Assembly: GCF_009720525.1 (NCBI RefSeq)
Contig: NZ_CP043930.1
Coordinates: forward strand, 7,452,001-7,516,000
DNA: 64,000 nucleotides
DNA from: Gimesia benthica
Lineage (GTDB): Bacteria > Planctomycetota > Planctomycetia > Planctomycetales > Planctomycetaceae
Direction of reading: 5' to 3'
The position numbers and the translations under genes were made by a program. The notes below the pieces were generated by a model. It saw nothing but the letters and a program-made list of their open reading frames with translations, had not been told where the DNA came from and did not search any database. The first letter of the stretch is position 1. The number at the start of each line of letters is the position of its first letter. Below are positions 18,105 to 27,443 of the stretch, in pieces.

Positions 18105-19130
18105 ATGAAAGCGCTATCGCTACTTTTTCTCCTGATCGCCGCCTGCGGTCTCACTCAGAATCACGCCACCGCAGCTGAACCGGTCAAACTGATCTTCGAC
18201 ACCGATATCGGAAATGACATTGACGACGCCCTGGCACTGGCCGTCATTCATGCCCTGCAGAGCCGGGGGGAATGCGAACTGCTGGCCGTCACGAGCAGTA
18301 AGGATAATCCGTATTCGGCGCTTTACTGCGATGTCGTGAATACGTTTTACGGACGCCCTGAAATCCCACTGGGACGCGTGGAGCAGGGTAAAACTCCCAA
18401 AGACGGATCCTATGTAAGGAAAGTTGTCGAATACGCCCTCGAGGGGAAGCCTGTGTTTCCGCGCCAGTATGACTCTGCGGATCAACTGCCGGAAGCTGTC
18501 AGCCTGCTCCGCAAGACCCTGGCCGCTCAACCCGATCATTCGGTGGCCCTCGTCGTGGTCGGTTTTTCCACGAACATCGCCCGCCTGCTCAAGTCACCTG
18601 CCGATGGCATCAGTCCGCTGACAGGAAAAGAACTGGTCAGCCAGAAAGTCAAACTGCTTTCCCAGATGATCGGACGCTTTGAACCCGGCAAGCCAGCCTC
18701 TTTCCACGAATATAATGTCAGGGAAGACGTCCCCGCGGCTCGTACCCTGTTTGAACTCTGGCCGGAAAATGTTCCCGTGGTAGCCAGCGGCTGGGAAATT
18801 GGCAGAGCGATTCAGAACCGGTCAACCAGTATTCTCAATGACTATAACTATGTGAAATATCACCCGGTCAAGCTGGGCTATGAGTACTGGCACAAAATGC
18901 CTTACGACCGGCCCACCTATGATCTGACCAGTGTGCTGTATGCAGTACGTCCCGAACGCGGCTACTTTGGCAAGTCAGCTCCGGGACAACTGAAGATCAA
19001 TGAATCTGGCAAACTGGAACACCATACAGAAAAAGCAGGCAAACATTATTTCCTGACCGTCTCGCCAGAACAGGTAGTGCGTACTCAGGAAGTTCTGGAA
19101 AGTCTGTCCAGTCAACCCCCGTCGAACTGA
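18105..19130 (+). CDS. exported nucleoside hydrolase family protein
   Basis: The protein has 341 residues. A signal peptide (MKALSLLFLLIAACGLTQNHATA) precedes the inosine/uridine-preferring nucleoside hydrolase core. Its calcium-binding signature is nearly complete: KLIFDTDIGNDIDDALALAV. The middle part (LVVVGFSTNIARLLKS) and C-terminal YDLTSVLYAVRPE, which supplies the last Asp ligand, also fit. This family cleaves the N-glycosidic bond of nucleosides to base plus ribose; here it would act outside the cytoplasm and salvage extracellular nucleosides. Exported members of this family are frequent in planctomycetes, and some may act on other glycosides. The gene is followed after 48 bases by the TMEM43-like gene. 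Confidence 0.85.
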   Translation: MKALSLLFLLIAACGLTQNHATAAEPVKLIFDTDIGNDIDDALALAVIHALQSRGECELLAVTSSKDNPYSALYCDVVNTFYGRPEIPLGRVEQGKTPKDGSYVRKVVEYALEGKPVFPRQYDSADQLPEAVSLLRKTLAAQPDHSVALVVVGFSTNIARLLKSPADGISPLTGKELVSQKVKLLSQMIGRFEPGKPASFHEYNVREDVPAARTLFELWPENVPVVASGWEIGRAIQNRSTSILNDYNYVKYHPVKLGYEYWHKMPYDRPTYDLTSVLYAVRPERGYFGKSAPGQLKINESGKLEHHTEKAGKHYFLTVSPEQVVRTQEVLESLSSQPPSN

Positions 19131-19178
19131 TACCGAATCAGGACTCAGGTCCCCTCTTTCAATAGTTAGCGAAATTTC

Positions 19179-19733
19179 ATGAGCGAGCAGACTGAACAAT
19201 CCACTGATCCGACATTTGGCACTCGTTTTAAAACGGCGTTGAAAAACCTGGGGATCGGAATTGTGTTCCTGATTGCGGGGCTGTTTCTGCTCTGGCATAA
19301 CGAAAGCAGAATTCTGGAACGGGAGCAGAGTATCACGCAGGCGGAAGCAGTTCTCTCTGAAGCCGCCGCCGATGCAGAATCAGGGGCAGACACAAAGTCT
19401 GCTCCCCAGGATACTCAGGTCACCACTCCCTTTCGCTGGGCCTTACGCCTCGGGGGCTGGGTGATTCTGTTTCTGGGGCTGGCGACACTCTTTAAACCAC
19501 TGGTCGTACTCGTTGAAAAGATCCCCTTGATCGCCAATTTCGTCGGACGCGGGATCACGGTCTTCGCTTTGCTCAGCTCATTAAGCTTGACTCTGATTCT
19601 GATTTCAGCCGTCTGGATGGTCGCGCGACCCGTCTTTGGGGCACTCATGCTGCTGGCCGGAATCGTCCCCCTCTTCACCTTATATCGCTCCGGGAGAAAA
19701 GCGAGACTCAAACAGGCCTGGAAAAACGCCTGA
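19179..19733 (+). CDS. short TMEM43-like membrane protein
   Basis: The protein has 184 residues. A first membrane helix (about 24-42, GIGIVFLIAGLFLLW) is followed by NESRILEREQSITQAEAVL, the start typical of TMEM43-family proteins. After a short acidic linker come three more helices (about 88-180). Their sequence, WVILFLGLATLFKPLVVL followed by VEKIPLIANFVGRG, corresponds to the C-terminal membrane part of TMEM43. The family normally has a large soluble domain of roughly 200 residues between these parts; here only about 40 residues remain. There is no stop or frameshift, so it is an intact but internally shortened form. Function is unknown. It may be co-transcribed with the nucleoside hydrolase upstream. 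Confidence 0.68.
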   Translation: MSEQTEQSTDPTFGTRFKTALKNLGIGIVFLIAGLFLLWHNESRILEREQSITQAEAVLSEAAADAESGADTKSAPQDTQVTTPFRWALRLGGWVILFLGLATLFKPLVVLVEKIPLIANFVGRGITVFALLSSLSLTLILISAVWMVARPVFGALMLLAGIVPLFTLYRSGRKARLKQAWKNA

Positions 19734-20037
19734 ATCTTTCCCTGCAGTGATCTCCCTGATCTCGCGGATTACCAGATCGGAGTACGCGCTACCATGCCTT
19801 TCTATCTTTCCTAATGTGGTGCGTTCTCGTGTTCGGCTTCCGAACTTTCTGCCCAAGAACGCAGGATTCCTACAAGTCGAATAACCCTCATAACCGATAC
19901 CTTTGATATATCTAATACCCATCACGCAGGAAATCCTGCGCGAGAGGGGGGGATTTACTGAACCGTCCCGTGTTTCAGGGCGGTTTCGTAGAGTATCCGG
20001 CTTGTCGACTTCTTTTATAATGAGATTGAAGTACAAC
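19734..20037. other. intergenic region upstream of the BBP7 barrel gene
   Basis: About 300 bases with no supported gene. It holds a small hairpin, CGCAGGA (19925-19931) with TCCTGCG (19934-19940), and is otherwise featureless. The open frame of the next gene extends back to 19903, but that extension lacks a signal peptide and is not believed to be translated. Confidence 0.4.
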
Positions 20038-21399
20038 ATGGTTAATCCGGCCTATCGTTTAATGATTGGGATGATTGTTCTCCTGTCGGGAGTGGGCTTC
20101 CGTACTGCGCAGGCTCAATATTCTCCTGCCATGGGGCAACCCGGCGCACAGGGTAATCCGTACGCGACTGCGTCCTACGGTGGTGGTCACAAAGGTGGCA
20201 TGGTTTATGAACCGGCGCCAGAATATTATGCATCTCCCGATCAGTATGCTTCAGAGTATTACGCACCCGATTATTACGGTACGAGTAACTCGGGGACTGT
20301 GATGCAGGTGCTTCCGGAAGACCGGGGCTGGGCCTACGATCATCCCTGGGATGGCTTCTTTAAGAATCTGGCTGAAAACAGCTGGTTGCGCGTCGAATAT
20401 ATGCTGGTAAAATCCCCTCCGGGAAATCAGCTGATTGGTGCTCCAATTCCATCAGGCAATGATCCGCGTCTGCCTTTTACCACCGCTGATTTCGACGGCT
20501 TGGGAACTCTGTCCACCAAGGAAGCGGATCTGAGTTCGATTGGCACACAGGGAACCAACGGGCTGCGTGGAACCTTTGGTATCGACTTCGAAAGCGGTAC
20601 GATCGAAGCCATATTCTTTGGGACACAATCCGACGTCAGTTCTGTCTCCTACGGTCAGGCTGATCTGCTGGGACCTAACTTCGGCCAGACAGATTTGATT
20701 TCGATTAATACTCTCGTCGACGGTCAGGTTGGAATTGCTGGCAGAAACTTCAATCAGAAATTTGCCGTCAATTACCGTTCTCAGGCATGGGGCGCGGAAA
20801 GTAATTATGTCGTCAACACAGACCAGTTGTTTTTCAAAACTATTTATGGCGCTGGTGGATTTCAGGTGCGTCCTCTGGTCGGTTTCCGCTATCTGAAAAT
20901 CGCCGAAGACATGAACGTCACCGGGGACTTTGAAGAGCTCAATACCATCCCGACGGTTCCTCTATTCACAACGACAATTGAATCGTCCACCAATAACAAA
21001 CTGTATGTTCCACAGGCTGGTATCCGCATGGAGTTTGTGCATCCCTGGTTCACGATCTCTGCTGAACCTAAAGTCGGTTTCGGTGTGAACCATTACAAAG
21101 GGAGTGTGCTGACCGATCAGTTCTTCGGACCTACCGATCCCACACATCTCACGCAGATCTCACAGACACGTTTCTCTCCCACCTTTGAATTCGGCGTGAA
21201 TGCACGCTTCCATTTGAACCAGTGGTTTACCTTCAACGTGGGGTATAACTTCCTGTGGGCCAATCAGATTGCCCGTCCAGGTACGATTGTCTATTACAAC
21301 AGCAGCACAGTCAGCAATGTCTCCCTGCAGGCACAGGACAGCCTGGACAGTTACAAGCTGCACGGTCTTGTGCTGGGGGGGGAAATCCGCTGGCCGTAA
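20038..21399 (+). CDS. BBP7-type outer-membrane beta-barrel protein
   Basis: The protein has 453 residues from the ATG at 20038. The frame is open from 19903 and another ATG lies at 20020, but 20038 gives the cleanest signal peptide (RLMIGMIVLLSGVGFRTAQA). A Tyr/Gly/Pro-rich stretch (about 30-90) precedes the barrel. The barrel start (WLRVEYMLVKSPPGNQLIGAP) and many alternating strands follow (NQKFAVNYRSQAWGAESNYV, GGFQVRPLVGFRYLKIAEDM, WFTISAEPKVGFGVNHYKGS, WFTFNVGYNFLWANQIARPG). It ends in LVLGGEIRWP. This matches the putative beta-barrel porin-7 family, largely confined to planctomycetes. Role: probably a porin or structural outer-membrane protein. It is convergent with the DUF1501 gene. 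Confidence 0.76.
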   Translation: MVNPAYRLMIGMIVLLSGVGFRTAQAQYSPAMGQPGAQGNPYATASYGGGHKGGMVYEPAPEYYASPDQYASEYYAPDYYGTSNSGTVMQVLPEDRGWAYDHPWDGFFKNLAENSWLRVEYMLVKSPPGNQLIGAPIPSGNDPRLPFTTADFDGLGTLSTKEADLSSIGTQGTNGLRGTFGIDFESGTIEAIFFGTQSDVSSVSYGQADLLGPNFGQTDLISINTLVDGQVGIAGRNFNQKFAVNYRSQAWGAESNYVVNTDQLFFKTIYGAGGFQVRPLVGFRYLKIAEDMNVTGDFEELNTIPTVPLFTTTIESSTNNKLYVPQAGIRMEFVHPWFTISAEPKVGFGVNHYKGSVLTDQFFGPTDPTHLTQISQTRFSPTFEFGVNARFHLNQWFTFNVGYNFLWANQIARPGTIVYYNSSTVSNVSLQAQDSLDSYKLHGLVLGGEIRWP

Positions 21400-21439
21400 G
21401 AGAAGCTGCTGAGTCCGTTGTGGGGTTCAGCACTGCAGA

Positions 21440-22927
21440 TTAAGCGATCAGTTTATCTACGACTTTACCACCCACATTGGTCAGTCGGATATCCAGGCCA
21501 CCGAATTTCTGTGCCAGTTTAAGGTGGTTTAAACCGAACAGGTGCAGCAGGGTCGCGTGAAAATCGTTGATGTGTACGGGATCCTCTTCCACCGACCAAC
21601 CCAGTTCAGTGGTCTTCCCGATAACCTGTCCCCCTTTTACGCCACCGCCGGCCATCCAGAGACTGAAGGCACTGGGATGGTGGTCACGTCCGGTGACCGC
21701 TTTAGAGCCCGTTCGGTTTTCACCGAGAGGCGTTCTGCCAAATTCCCCGGCCATCACAACCAGTGTGGAATCCAGCAGACCGCGTTGTTTAAGGTCTTTC
21801 AATAGAGCAGCCACGGGTTGATCCACGATCCCTGCATTCCGTTCGATTCCTGCATCCAGACCGCTGTGGTGATCCCAGGAAGCGTGATACAGATTCACAA
21901 AACGGACACCACGCTCGACAAGTCGACGTGCCAGCAGGCAGTTACGTCCAAAGGCGGCTTCTGTATCCGAGCCACCTCCCCGTTTGCCTTCCTTGGTATT
22001 CCCCTTGCGATTCACGCCGTAGGCTTCCTGCGTCTCTTTTGTTTCACTGGAGAGATCAATCAGTTCGGGAGCCGAGGACTGCATCTGGAACGCAAGTTCG
22101 TAGCTGGCGATCCGACTCGCAATCTCATCATCGCCCGTGCGCTGCAGTTGCTCCTGGTTCAATTGCTTGATGGCTTCCAGCCCCGATTTCTGAATCGCAG
22201 AATTGATTCCCGGTGGATTATTCAGATTCAATACGGGCTCGCCCTGATTACGAAACAGTACGCCGGCATACGTCGAAGGCAGTGAGCCACTCGACCAGAG
22301 CGAAGCCCCGCCACTGGCGCCACGACCCGCCGTCAACACGACATAACCGGGCAGGTTGTTGGACTGACTTCCCAGTCCGTAGGTCAACCAGGAACCGACA
22401 CTGGGTCTACCGAACCGTCCTACGCCGGTATTCATCATCAGCTGCGCCGGATGATGGTTGAACTGTTCCGTATACATGGAGCGAACCAGCGCGATATCGT
22501 CTGCGCAGGAACCGATGTGAGGCAGTACATCCGAGAACTCAGTCCCACATTCCCCATACTTCTTGAACTTGCGCGAACTGCCACTCAGCGTCGCTGATTC
22601 TTTATTAATGAACGCAAACCGAACTTTCTCTGTCAGCTCTTTTGGGAGCGGCTGACCGTTCAATTCCTGCAGCTTGGGTTTCGGGTCATACAGATCGATC
22701 TGGCTCGGACCGCCGGCGAGGAAAATGAAGATGCAGTTCTTCGCAGTCCCGGGGAAATGGGAGTCTTTCGGAGCCAGGGGATTGGCCAGACTGCCTGAGT
22801 CTTCCCCGGCCAGAAGTCCTTCTTTCTGCATCATGGCAGCCAGGGCATAACCGGCGACACTGCAGGATGAATTCATCAGAAACCGACGTCGGGCCAGATT
22901 CAACGATTCAGTGGGAGGATTCAACAT
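21440..22927 (-). CDS. DUF1501 family protein with TAT signal
   Basis: The protein has 495 residues. The N-terminus has the twin-arginine motif ARRRFLMNSS followed by a hydrophobic stretch (SVAGYALAAMM), so it should be exported folded. The DUF1501 domain (related to sulfatases and alkaline phosphatases) is recognised by FIFLAGGPSQIDLYDPKP, MYTEQFNHHPAQLMMNTG, YHASWDHHSGLDAG and VVMAGEFGRTPLGE. It lies 57 bases downstream of the PSCyt1/DUF1549/DUF1553 gene on the same strand; the two form the pair usual in planctomycetes. The substrate is unknown, and envelope or polymer degradation has been suggested from context in the family. Intact, of usual length. Confidence 0.9.
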   Translation of the reverse strand: MLNPPTESLNLARRRFLMNSSCSVAGYALAAMMQKEGLLAGEDSGSLANPLAPKDSHFPGTAKNCIFIFLAGGPSQIDLYDPKPKLQELNGQPLPKELTEKVRFAFINKESATLSGSSRKFKKYGECGTEFSDVLPHIGSCADDIALVRSMYTEQFNHHPAQLMMNTGVGRFGRPSVGSWLTYGLGSQSNNLPGYVVLTAGRGASGGASLWSSGSLPSTYAGVLFRNQGEPVLNLNNPPGINSAIQKSGLEAIKQLNQEQLQRTGDDEIASRIASYELAFQMQSSAPELIDLSSETKETQEAYGVNRKGNTKEGKRGGGSDTEAAFGRNCLLARRLVERGVRFVNLYHASWDHHSGLDAGIERNAGIVDQPVAALLKDLKQRGLLDSTLVVMAGEFGRTPLGENRTGSKAVTGRDHHPSAFSLWMAGGGVKGGQVIGKTTELGWSVEEDPVHINDFHATLLHLFGLNHLKLAQKFGGLDIRLTNVGGKVVDKLIA

Positions 22928-22984
22928 GGCAATGATCCAGACTCAAAAAATGATTTCAGATAATGATAGCTGTCAGTGGAAAAA

Positions 22985-25900
22985 CTAGCTGCGGGTGACG
23001 AATTCATCCAGGTTCAGCAGCACCCGGCCGATAATGATCCAGGCCGCGACTTCCTGAGGAGTACTTCCCGCGGGAATCGTCTGTTTGCTGGTCAGTTCGC
23101 TTACCAGTTTGGGATCGGACTTTAACAGTCGGGTCTGTTCCTGGTAGAGCTGTTTGATGATTTCGACTTCTGACTCCGCAGGTTCCCGGGTCAGGCAGAG
23201 TTCGAAGGCATGCTGAATCCGCTGTTCCAGGCTGCTGTTCTTTCCCTGAGTTTCACTTACAATCCGCGGGCCGAGTGACTGGGAGCATTCAAAGAAGACC
23301 GGATCGTTCCAGATCGTCAACGCCTGGAGCGGCGTATTAGAACGCTCGCGACGGGTGCAGCTCAGGTTGGAATCAGGGGAATCGAAGGTCATCAGCATCG
23401 GGTAGGGCACGGTTCGCTGGAAGAATGTGTAAAGCCCCCGCCGATAGCGGTCATCTCCCTTACTGGTCGGCCATTTGACGGAATTCGCATAACCCAGACT
23501 GGCGATTCCCTCGGGTTGAGGCGGGTTCACACTCCGGCCGCCGACCTTATGCTTGAGCAGACCACTGACCGAGAGGGCTTCGTCGCGGATAATTTCCGCC
23601 TCGACTCGCAAACGGTTCTGATGTGACAACCAGGCATTGTAGGGATCGCGTTCCGCCAGTTCCGGACGTTTTTCGGAAGACTGACGATAAGTGGCGGAGG
23701 TCACAATCAGCCGGTGCAGCTGTTTCATGCTCCAGTTCTGTTCGCGAAACCGGGTCGCCAGCCAGTCCAGCAGTTCGGGATGTGAGGGGGCCTCTCCTTG
23801 TGTGCCGAAGTCATTGATCGTGGGGACCAGGCCTCGTCCGAAATAGCGGCTCCAGATCCGGTTGACTGTTACGCGGGCGGTCAGCGGATGCTGTGGATTG
23901 AACAACCAGCGGGCCAGATCCAGACGAGATGGCTCTTCTGATTCCAAGGGAGGCAGCACAGCGGGAGTATTCGGTTGAACTTCATCCGCCGGATTCAGAA
24001 AGTCACCCCGGACCAGCAGACGTGTCTTACGTGGCGTCTTCAGATGATCGACGACCTGAGCTTTCGTGGTCTCGGATGGATCCTGGGGGGCTTTTTTCCT
24101 GTGAGCCAGTTCCTGGTCTTTCAGCTTCTTCAGCTCGGGATCGATCGTGCGATAGTATTCGCGTAGTTCCTGTTTCTGGACCTCAGTCCGCTGATCGGTT
24201 GGCGTATTGAGTGTCTCGGCGATCAGGTCTGTCATCCCGGTCAGGGGCAGCGGCTTTTTGTCGGTGGTCAGTGACAAGCGAAACCGGCCCAGGTTGTGAT
24301 ACAGTTTGCGGGTAGTCGACTGCTGCAGCGTGACGGTGAGCAACATCCCTTTTTCATCGCCAAAGCTCTCTTTGGTTTCAAAGGTGGCGATCTGTTTTTT
24401 CCCCTGTTGAGGACTGATTGACCAGCCTGTGTGCGGGCTGTTGTTAATCACGCGGTCAACTTTAAAGCCCGCCATCTCGAAGCTGGCTTGAGCTTTCTCC
24501 AGATCGATTTCTTTCGCTTTATCGGGCGCATTCAACGGTGCTGCCTTGAGTGTCAGCATTGTCAGTTCAAAATCGCCGGTCGGACTGCGTCCCGGTCCCT
24601 GGCGAGGCAAACTCGGATCGGGCAGGGCTTCCAGTCGAATACCATTGATGTTCTGCAGGTTCGTTTTAAAGGTCAGCGTATAAATTTCTGCCCGTCCGGG
24701 GTTTTCTCCGGATGCCAGAATAGAACGGTCTGGCAGCACGCTGAGGGTGGTATTCTGTTTTGCCTGGAGAGACTCAGGTTGCAGGATGTTCCAGACCGGA
24801 CTCTGGTCCGGTTTCTGTTGTTCCCATTTTTCCATCGAGCCGACCAGTTTATGCTGTTCATATTCCTGGACTGCTTTGACCAGCGGCGCATGTGCTTTGA
24901 GGTAGACCTGGTTGGCTTTCTCAAACGCCGCCTGTTCTTCAGGCAATGGTGCGCCGATATCCGGCTCGGTCAGAGAATTGAAAAAAGCATACAGCCGATA
25001 ATATTCCCGCTGTGTGAGCGGATCGTATTTATGCGTGTGACACTGCGCACATTCCACGGTCACGCCCAGCCAGACAGAGCCCAGGGTGTTGGTTCGGTCC
25101 ACGGTGCGTTTGACGCGATCTTCTTCCGGGTCTGTGCCCCCTTCGCGGTTAATCAGCGTGTTACGATGAAAACCTGTTGCTACCAGTTGGCTCGTATCCG
25201 GATTCGGCAGCAGGTCTCCGGCAATCTGTTCGATGGAGAACTGATCGAACGGCATGTCTTCATTGAGTGCGTTGATGACCCACGTACGCCAGCGCCACGC
25301 ATGCGGACGCTTGCTGTCTTTTTCATAGCCGTCACTGTCCGCATATCGGGCCAGGTCCAGCCAGTGCCGGGCCCAGCGTTCCCCGTAATGCGGCGATTCC
25401 AGCAGTTGATCAACCATGTTTTCATACCACTGCGGACTCGGTTCAGAACTCCAGCGCTTCCACTCTTCCACGGAAGGGGGGAGGCCGGTGAGATCCAGAT
25501 ACGCGCGGCGGATGAGTGTGCTGCGATCTGCCTCGGGGGCAGGCGTTACATTTTCCTGTTCCAGCTTTCGCAGGATAAAGGCATCGATACCGTTTTTGAC
25601 CCAGTCTGACTGTTTGACCTGGGGAGGCTGTACGTCTTTGATCGGCTGGAACGACCAGTGGTCAGAGCCTGGCGTCTTGTTCTGCCCCGCGACTTCAGGC
25701 CAGACGGCGCCCTGCTTGATCCAGGATTCAACCAGAGCCAGTTCCTCTTTCGTCAGCGGGGTGCCTTCACCTTCGGGGGGCATTTTATCCCCCTCCCCGG
25801 TTCCGGCGAGGCGATGATAGAGTTCGCTTTCGTGACTGTGTCCCGGTTTAATGGCGATGCCGCTATCGCCCCCTTCGAGGGCGCGGCTTTTCAGATCGAG

Positions 25901-26095
25901 GCGGAATCCCCCCTCCTGAACTTCACTTCCATGGCAGGAAAAGCATTTGGCCTGGAAGAGTGGACGGATCTGTTTCTGGAAATCGACAGCCGCTGTCTTC
26001 TCTGATTTTTCATTCGCAGAGAGCATCGCAGGCGGAAGCAGCGACGAGGAGAGCAGAAACAGGGAACCGGTAAATGTGAGTAGACCGAATTTCAT
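22985..26095 (-). CDS. PSCyt1 / DUF1549 / DUF1553 cytochrome-domain protein
   Basis: The protein has 1036 residues from the ATG at 26095; the frame stays open 20 codons further up, but the signal peptide MKFGLLTFTGSLFLLSSSLL begins here. A planctomycete-type cytochrome c domain follows, with heme motif CFSCH (near residue 50) and the likely distal ligand in DKMPPEGEGTPL. DUF1549 (about 140-350) begins IDAFILRKLEQE and contains a second CxxCH-like site, CAQCHTHKYDPLT. A middle carbohydrate-binding-like beta region is followed by DUF1553 (about 690-1030; LARWLFNPQHPLTARVTVNRIW). Probably periplasmic and electron-transfer linked. It is the first gene of a two-gene operon with the DUF1501 gene. 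Confidence 0.9.
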   Translation of the reverse strand: MKFGLLTFTGSLFLLSSSLLPPAMLSANEKSEKTAAVDFQKQIRPLFQAKCFSCHGSEVQEGGFRLDLKSRALEGGDSGIAIKPGHSHESELYHRLAGTGEGDKMPPEGEGTPLTKEELALVESWIKQGAVWPEVAGQNKTPGSDHWSFQPIKDVQPPQVKQSDWVKNGIDAFILRKLEQENVTPAPEADRSTLIRRAYLDLTGLPPSVEEWKRWSSEPSPQWYENMVDQLLESPHYGERWARHWLDLARYADSDGYEKDSKRPHAWRWRTWVINALNEDMPFDQFSIEQIAGDLLPNPDTSQLVATGFHRNTLINREGGTDPEEDRVKRTVDRTNTLGSVWLGVTVECAQCHTHKYDPLTQREYYRLYAFFNSLTEPDIGAPLPEEQAAFEKANQVYLKAHAPLVKAVQEYEQHKLVGSMEKWEQQKPDQSPVWNILQPESLQAKQNTTLSVLPDRSILASGENPGRAEIYTLTFKTNLQNINGIRLEALPDPSLPRQGPGRSPTGDFELTMLTLKAAPLNAPDKAKEIDLEKAQASFEMAGFKVDRVINNSPHTGWSISPQQGKKQIATFETKESFGDEKGMLLTVTLQQSTTRKLYHNLGRFRLSLTTDKKPLPLTGMTDLIAETLNTPTDQRTEVQKQELREYYRTIDPELKKLKDQELAHRKKAPQDPSETTKAQVVDHLKTPRKTRLLVRGDFLNPADEVQPNTPAVLPPLESEEPSRLDLARWLFNPQHPLTARVTVNRIWSRYFGRGLVPTINDFGTQGEAPSHPELLDWLATRFREQNWSMKQLHRLIVTSATYRQSSEKRPELAERDPYNAWLSHQNRLRVEAEIIRDEALSVSGLLKHKVGGRSVNPPQPEGIASLGYANSVKWPTSKGDDRYRRGLYTFFQRTVPYPMLMTFDSPDSNLSCTRRERSNTPLQALTIWNDPVFFECSQSLGPRIVSETQGKNSSLEQRIQHAFELCLTREPAESEVEIIKQLYQEQTRLLKSDPKLVSELTSKQTIPAGSTPQEVAAWIIIGRVLLNLDEFVTRS

Positions 26096-26285
26096 AGACT
26101 TGCCCTCATTGTTATCAGGCAATGCAACGATCCGGGTGCGTCTCTGGAAGGCCAATGCTACGCCATCGCAACATGGGAGAACAGGTGAGTCCCCTTGATG
26201 ATCGCTGTTACAGATAATAGTAATCGGATCAGACTACTATTGTCAATTATTCTCACCGCGTGTGCCTCTGACCAGACCATAACGT

Positions 26286-26325
26286 GAAAAACCTTGAGAG
26301 AAGAGTAAATCTCATCTCTCAAGGT
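26286..26325 (-). terminator. intrinsic terminator after the PIG-L gene
   Basis: ACCTTGAGAGA (26291-26301) pairs with TCTCTCAAGGT (26315-26325). After one A-A mismatch the helix continues with GAG/CTC around a 5-base loop. On the minus strand the stem is followed by TTTT (complement of 26287-26290). It lies 43 bases past the PIG-L stop and before the promoter of the PSCyt1 operon. Confidence 0.8.
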
Positions 26326-26367
26326 CTGATTGGTGATTATCCGCTGTTCAGGCAACGCAACTACAGA

Positions 26368-27306
26368 TTATTCGTCTGCCTTGGGAATCGATGCTTCAAT
26401 CGGAAACAGTTTGAGTAACGCCTGTTTGTTGGGGCGTGAACCGTATTCGCAGAGTTCGAACGATTCGGCGTATTTGACCTGCTTACCAACGTCTTCGCCG
26501 TAAATGTTAATCAGCTCTGTGCGGTACTTGTTGGCTTCGTTCGACTGACGTCGTGTCCAGGAAGGGCGGAGATGTTCAACTCGCAGTTCCGGGGGATTCG
26601 CAGGAGGAACTTTGGCGGCGCGTTCCGGGCTGCCACCAGCGCCCCCTTCCAGAGACTGAGATACCAGTTGGGCAACCGCTTTCAGTTTCTTTTCAAACAC
26701 ATTGTCTAATGCGACAACGACATCTGGACGGAATGGATAGGGTTTCTGAAAGCCGTCACTCGAATACATGAAGACGGGGTTCTTTTTCAGCCGCGGGACA
26801 TCCGGGCAGAAGTAGGGGACTGTTACCATGAACGCGGCGTCCTGCACAAGCACACCAACATAACGATGGTCGGGATGGTAGTCCCACGGACGATGCGAAA
26901 TGACCAGATCCGCTTTCCATTCCCGGATCAGTTTGACGATTTTTTTCCGGTTCTCCAAAGTCGGCAGTAGTTCGCCATCGTGGATATCCAGAACTTCTGT
27001 TTCCACTCCCAGGATCTTACCCGCGGCTTTGACTTCTGCGCTACGACGCTGTGCCAGCGTTCCGCCGGCCATCTCAAAGTGACCGATGTCACCATTCGTG
27101 ACTGATACCAGTTTGACTTTATGTCCCTGTTCGGCCCACAAGGCTGCGGTACCTCCGTTTTTATATTCCGCATCATCCGGATGCGCACCAAAGCAGATGA
27201 TGCGCAGCGGTTCGTTGTCTGCAGCAGAGAGCGCGGAGGGGAGAATCAGCAGGGGGCAGGCCAGGAGTAACAGGGGGGAGATGACGTTTCGCAGTAGCAG
27301 CATCAT
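26368..27306 (-). CDS. secreted PIG-L (LmbE-like) deacetylase
   Basis: The protein has 312 residues from the ATG at 27306; upstream in-frame codons read as leader. A signal peptide (LLLRNVISPLLLLACPLLIL) is followed by the PIG-L zinc motif AHPDDAE near residue 40, then SVTNGDIGHFE, and the second metal motif HRPWDYHPDHRYVG near 140. These proteins remove N-acetyl groups from sugar-linked substrates. Export implies a cell-surface or external substrate rather than mycothiol-type metabolism. A GAGGSPERAAK loop and a charged C-terminus are lineage features. It has its own terminator and is separated from the Gly-rich gene upstream by another terminator, so it is monocistronic. Confidence 0.88.
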   Translation of the reverse strand: MMLLLRNVISPLLLLACPLLILPSALSAADNEPLRIICFGAHPDDAEYKNGGTAALWAEQGHKVKLVSVTNGDIGHFEMAGGTLAQRRSAEVKAAGKILGVETEVLDIHDGELLPTLENRKKIVKLIREWKADLVISHRPWDYHPDHRYVGVLVQDAAFMVTVPYFCPDVPRLKKNPVFMYSSDGFQKPYPFRPDVVVALDNVFEKKLKAVAQLVSQSLEGGAGGSPERAAKVPPANPPELRVEHLRPSWTRRQSNEANKYRTELINIYGEDVGKQVKYAESFELCEYGSRPNKQALLKLFPIEASIPKADE

Positions 27307-27398
27307 GGTCGAGAGCTCCGGTTGAGGGGGATTCAGATCAATTTTGAGACATGTATCCAAAATACCGGACCGCTTGACCAGATGGTAGTGTGGCGCAT

Positions 27399-27425
27399 AA
27401 AAAAAGGCTCGCCGAAGCGAGCCTT
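27399..27425 (-). terminator. intrinsic terminator with TTCG tetraloop after the Gly-rich gene
   Basis: Read on the minus strand, AAGGCTCGC pairs with GCGAGCCTT around a TTCG loop, the most stable tetraloop class, and is followed by a T run (complement of the A run 27399-27405). It begins 19 bases after the stop of the gene at 27444. Confidence 0.9.
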
Positions 27426-27443
27426 ATGATGTCTTGCATTGCT

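Noticed and set aside
24431-25609. 392-codon plus-strand frame inside the minus-strand PSCyt1 gene
   Set aside because: Antisense shadow, rich in Cys/Arg/Phe runs and without recognisable domains.
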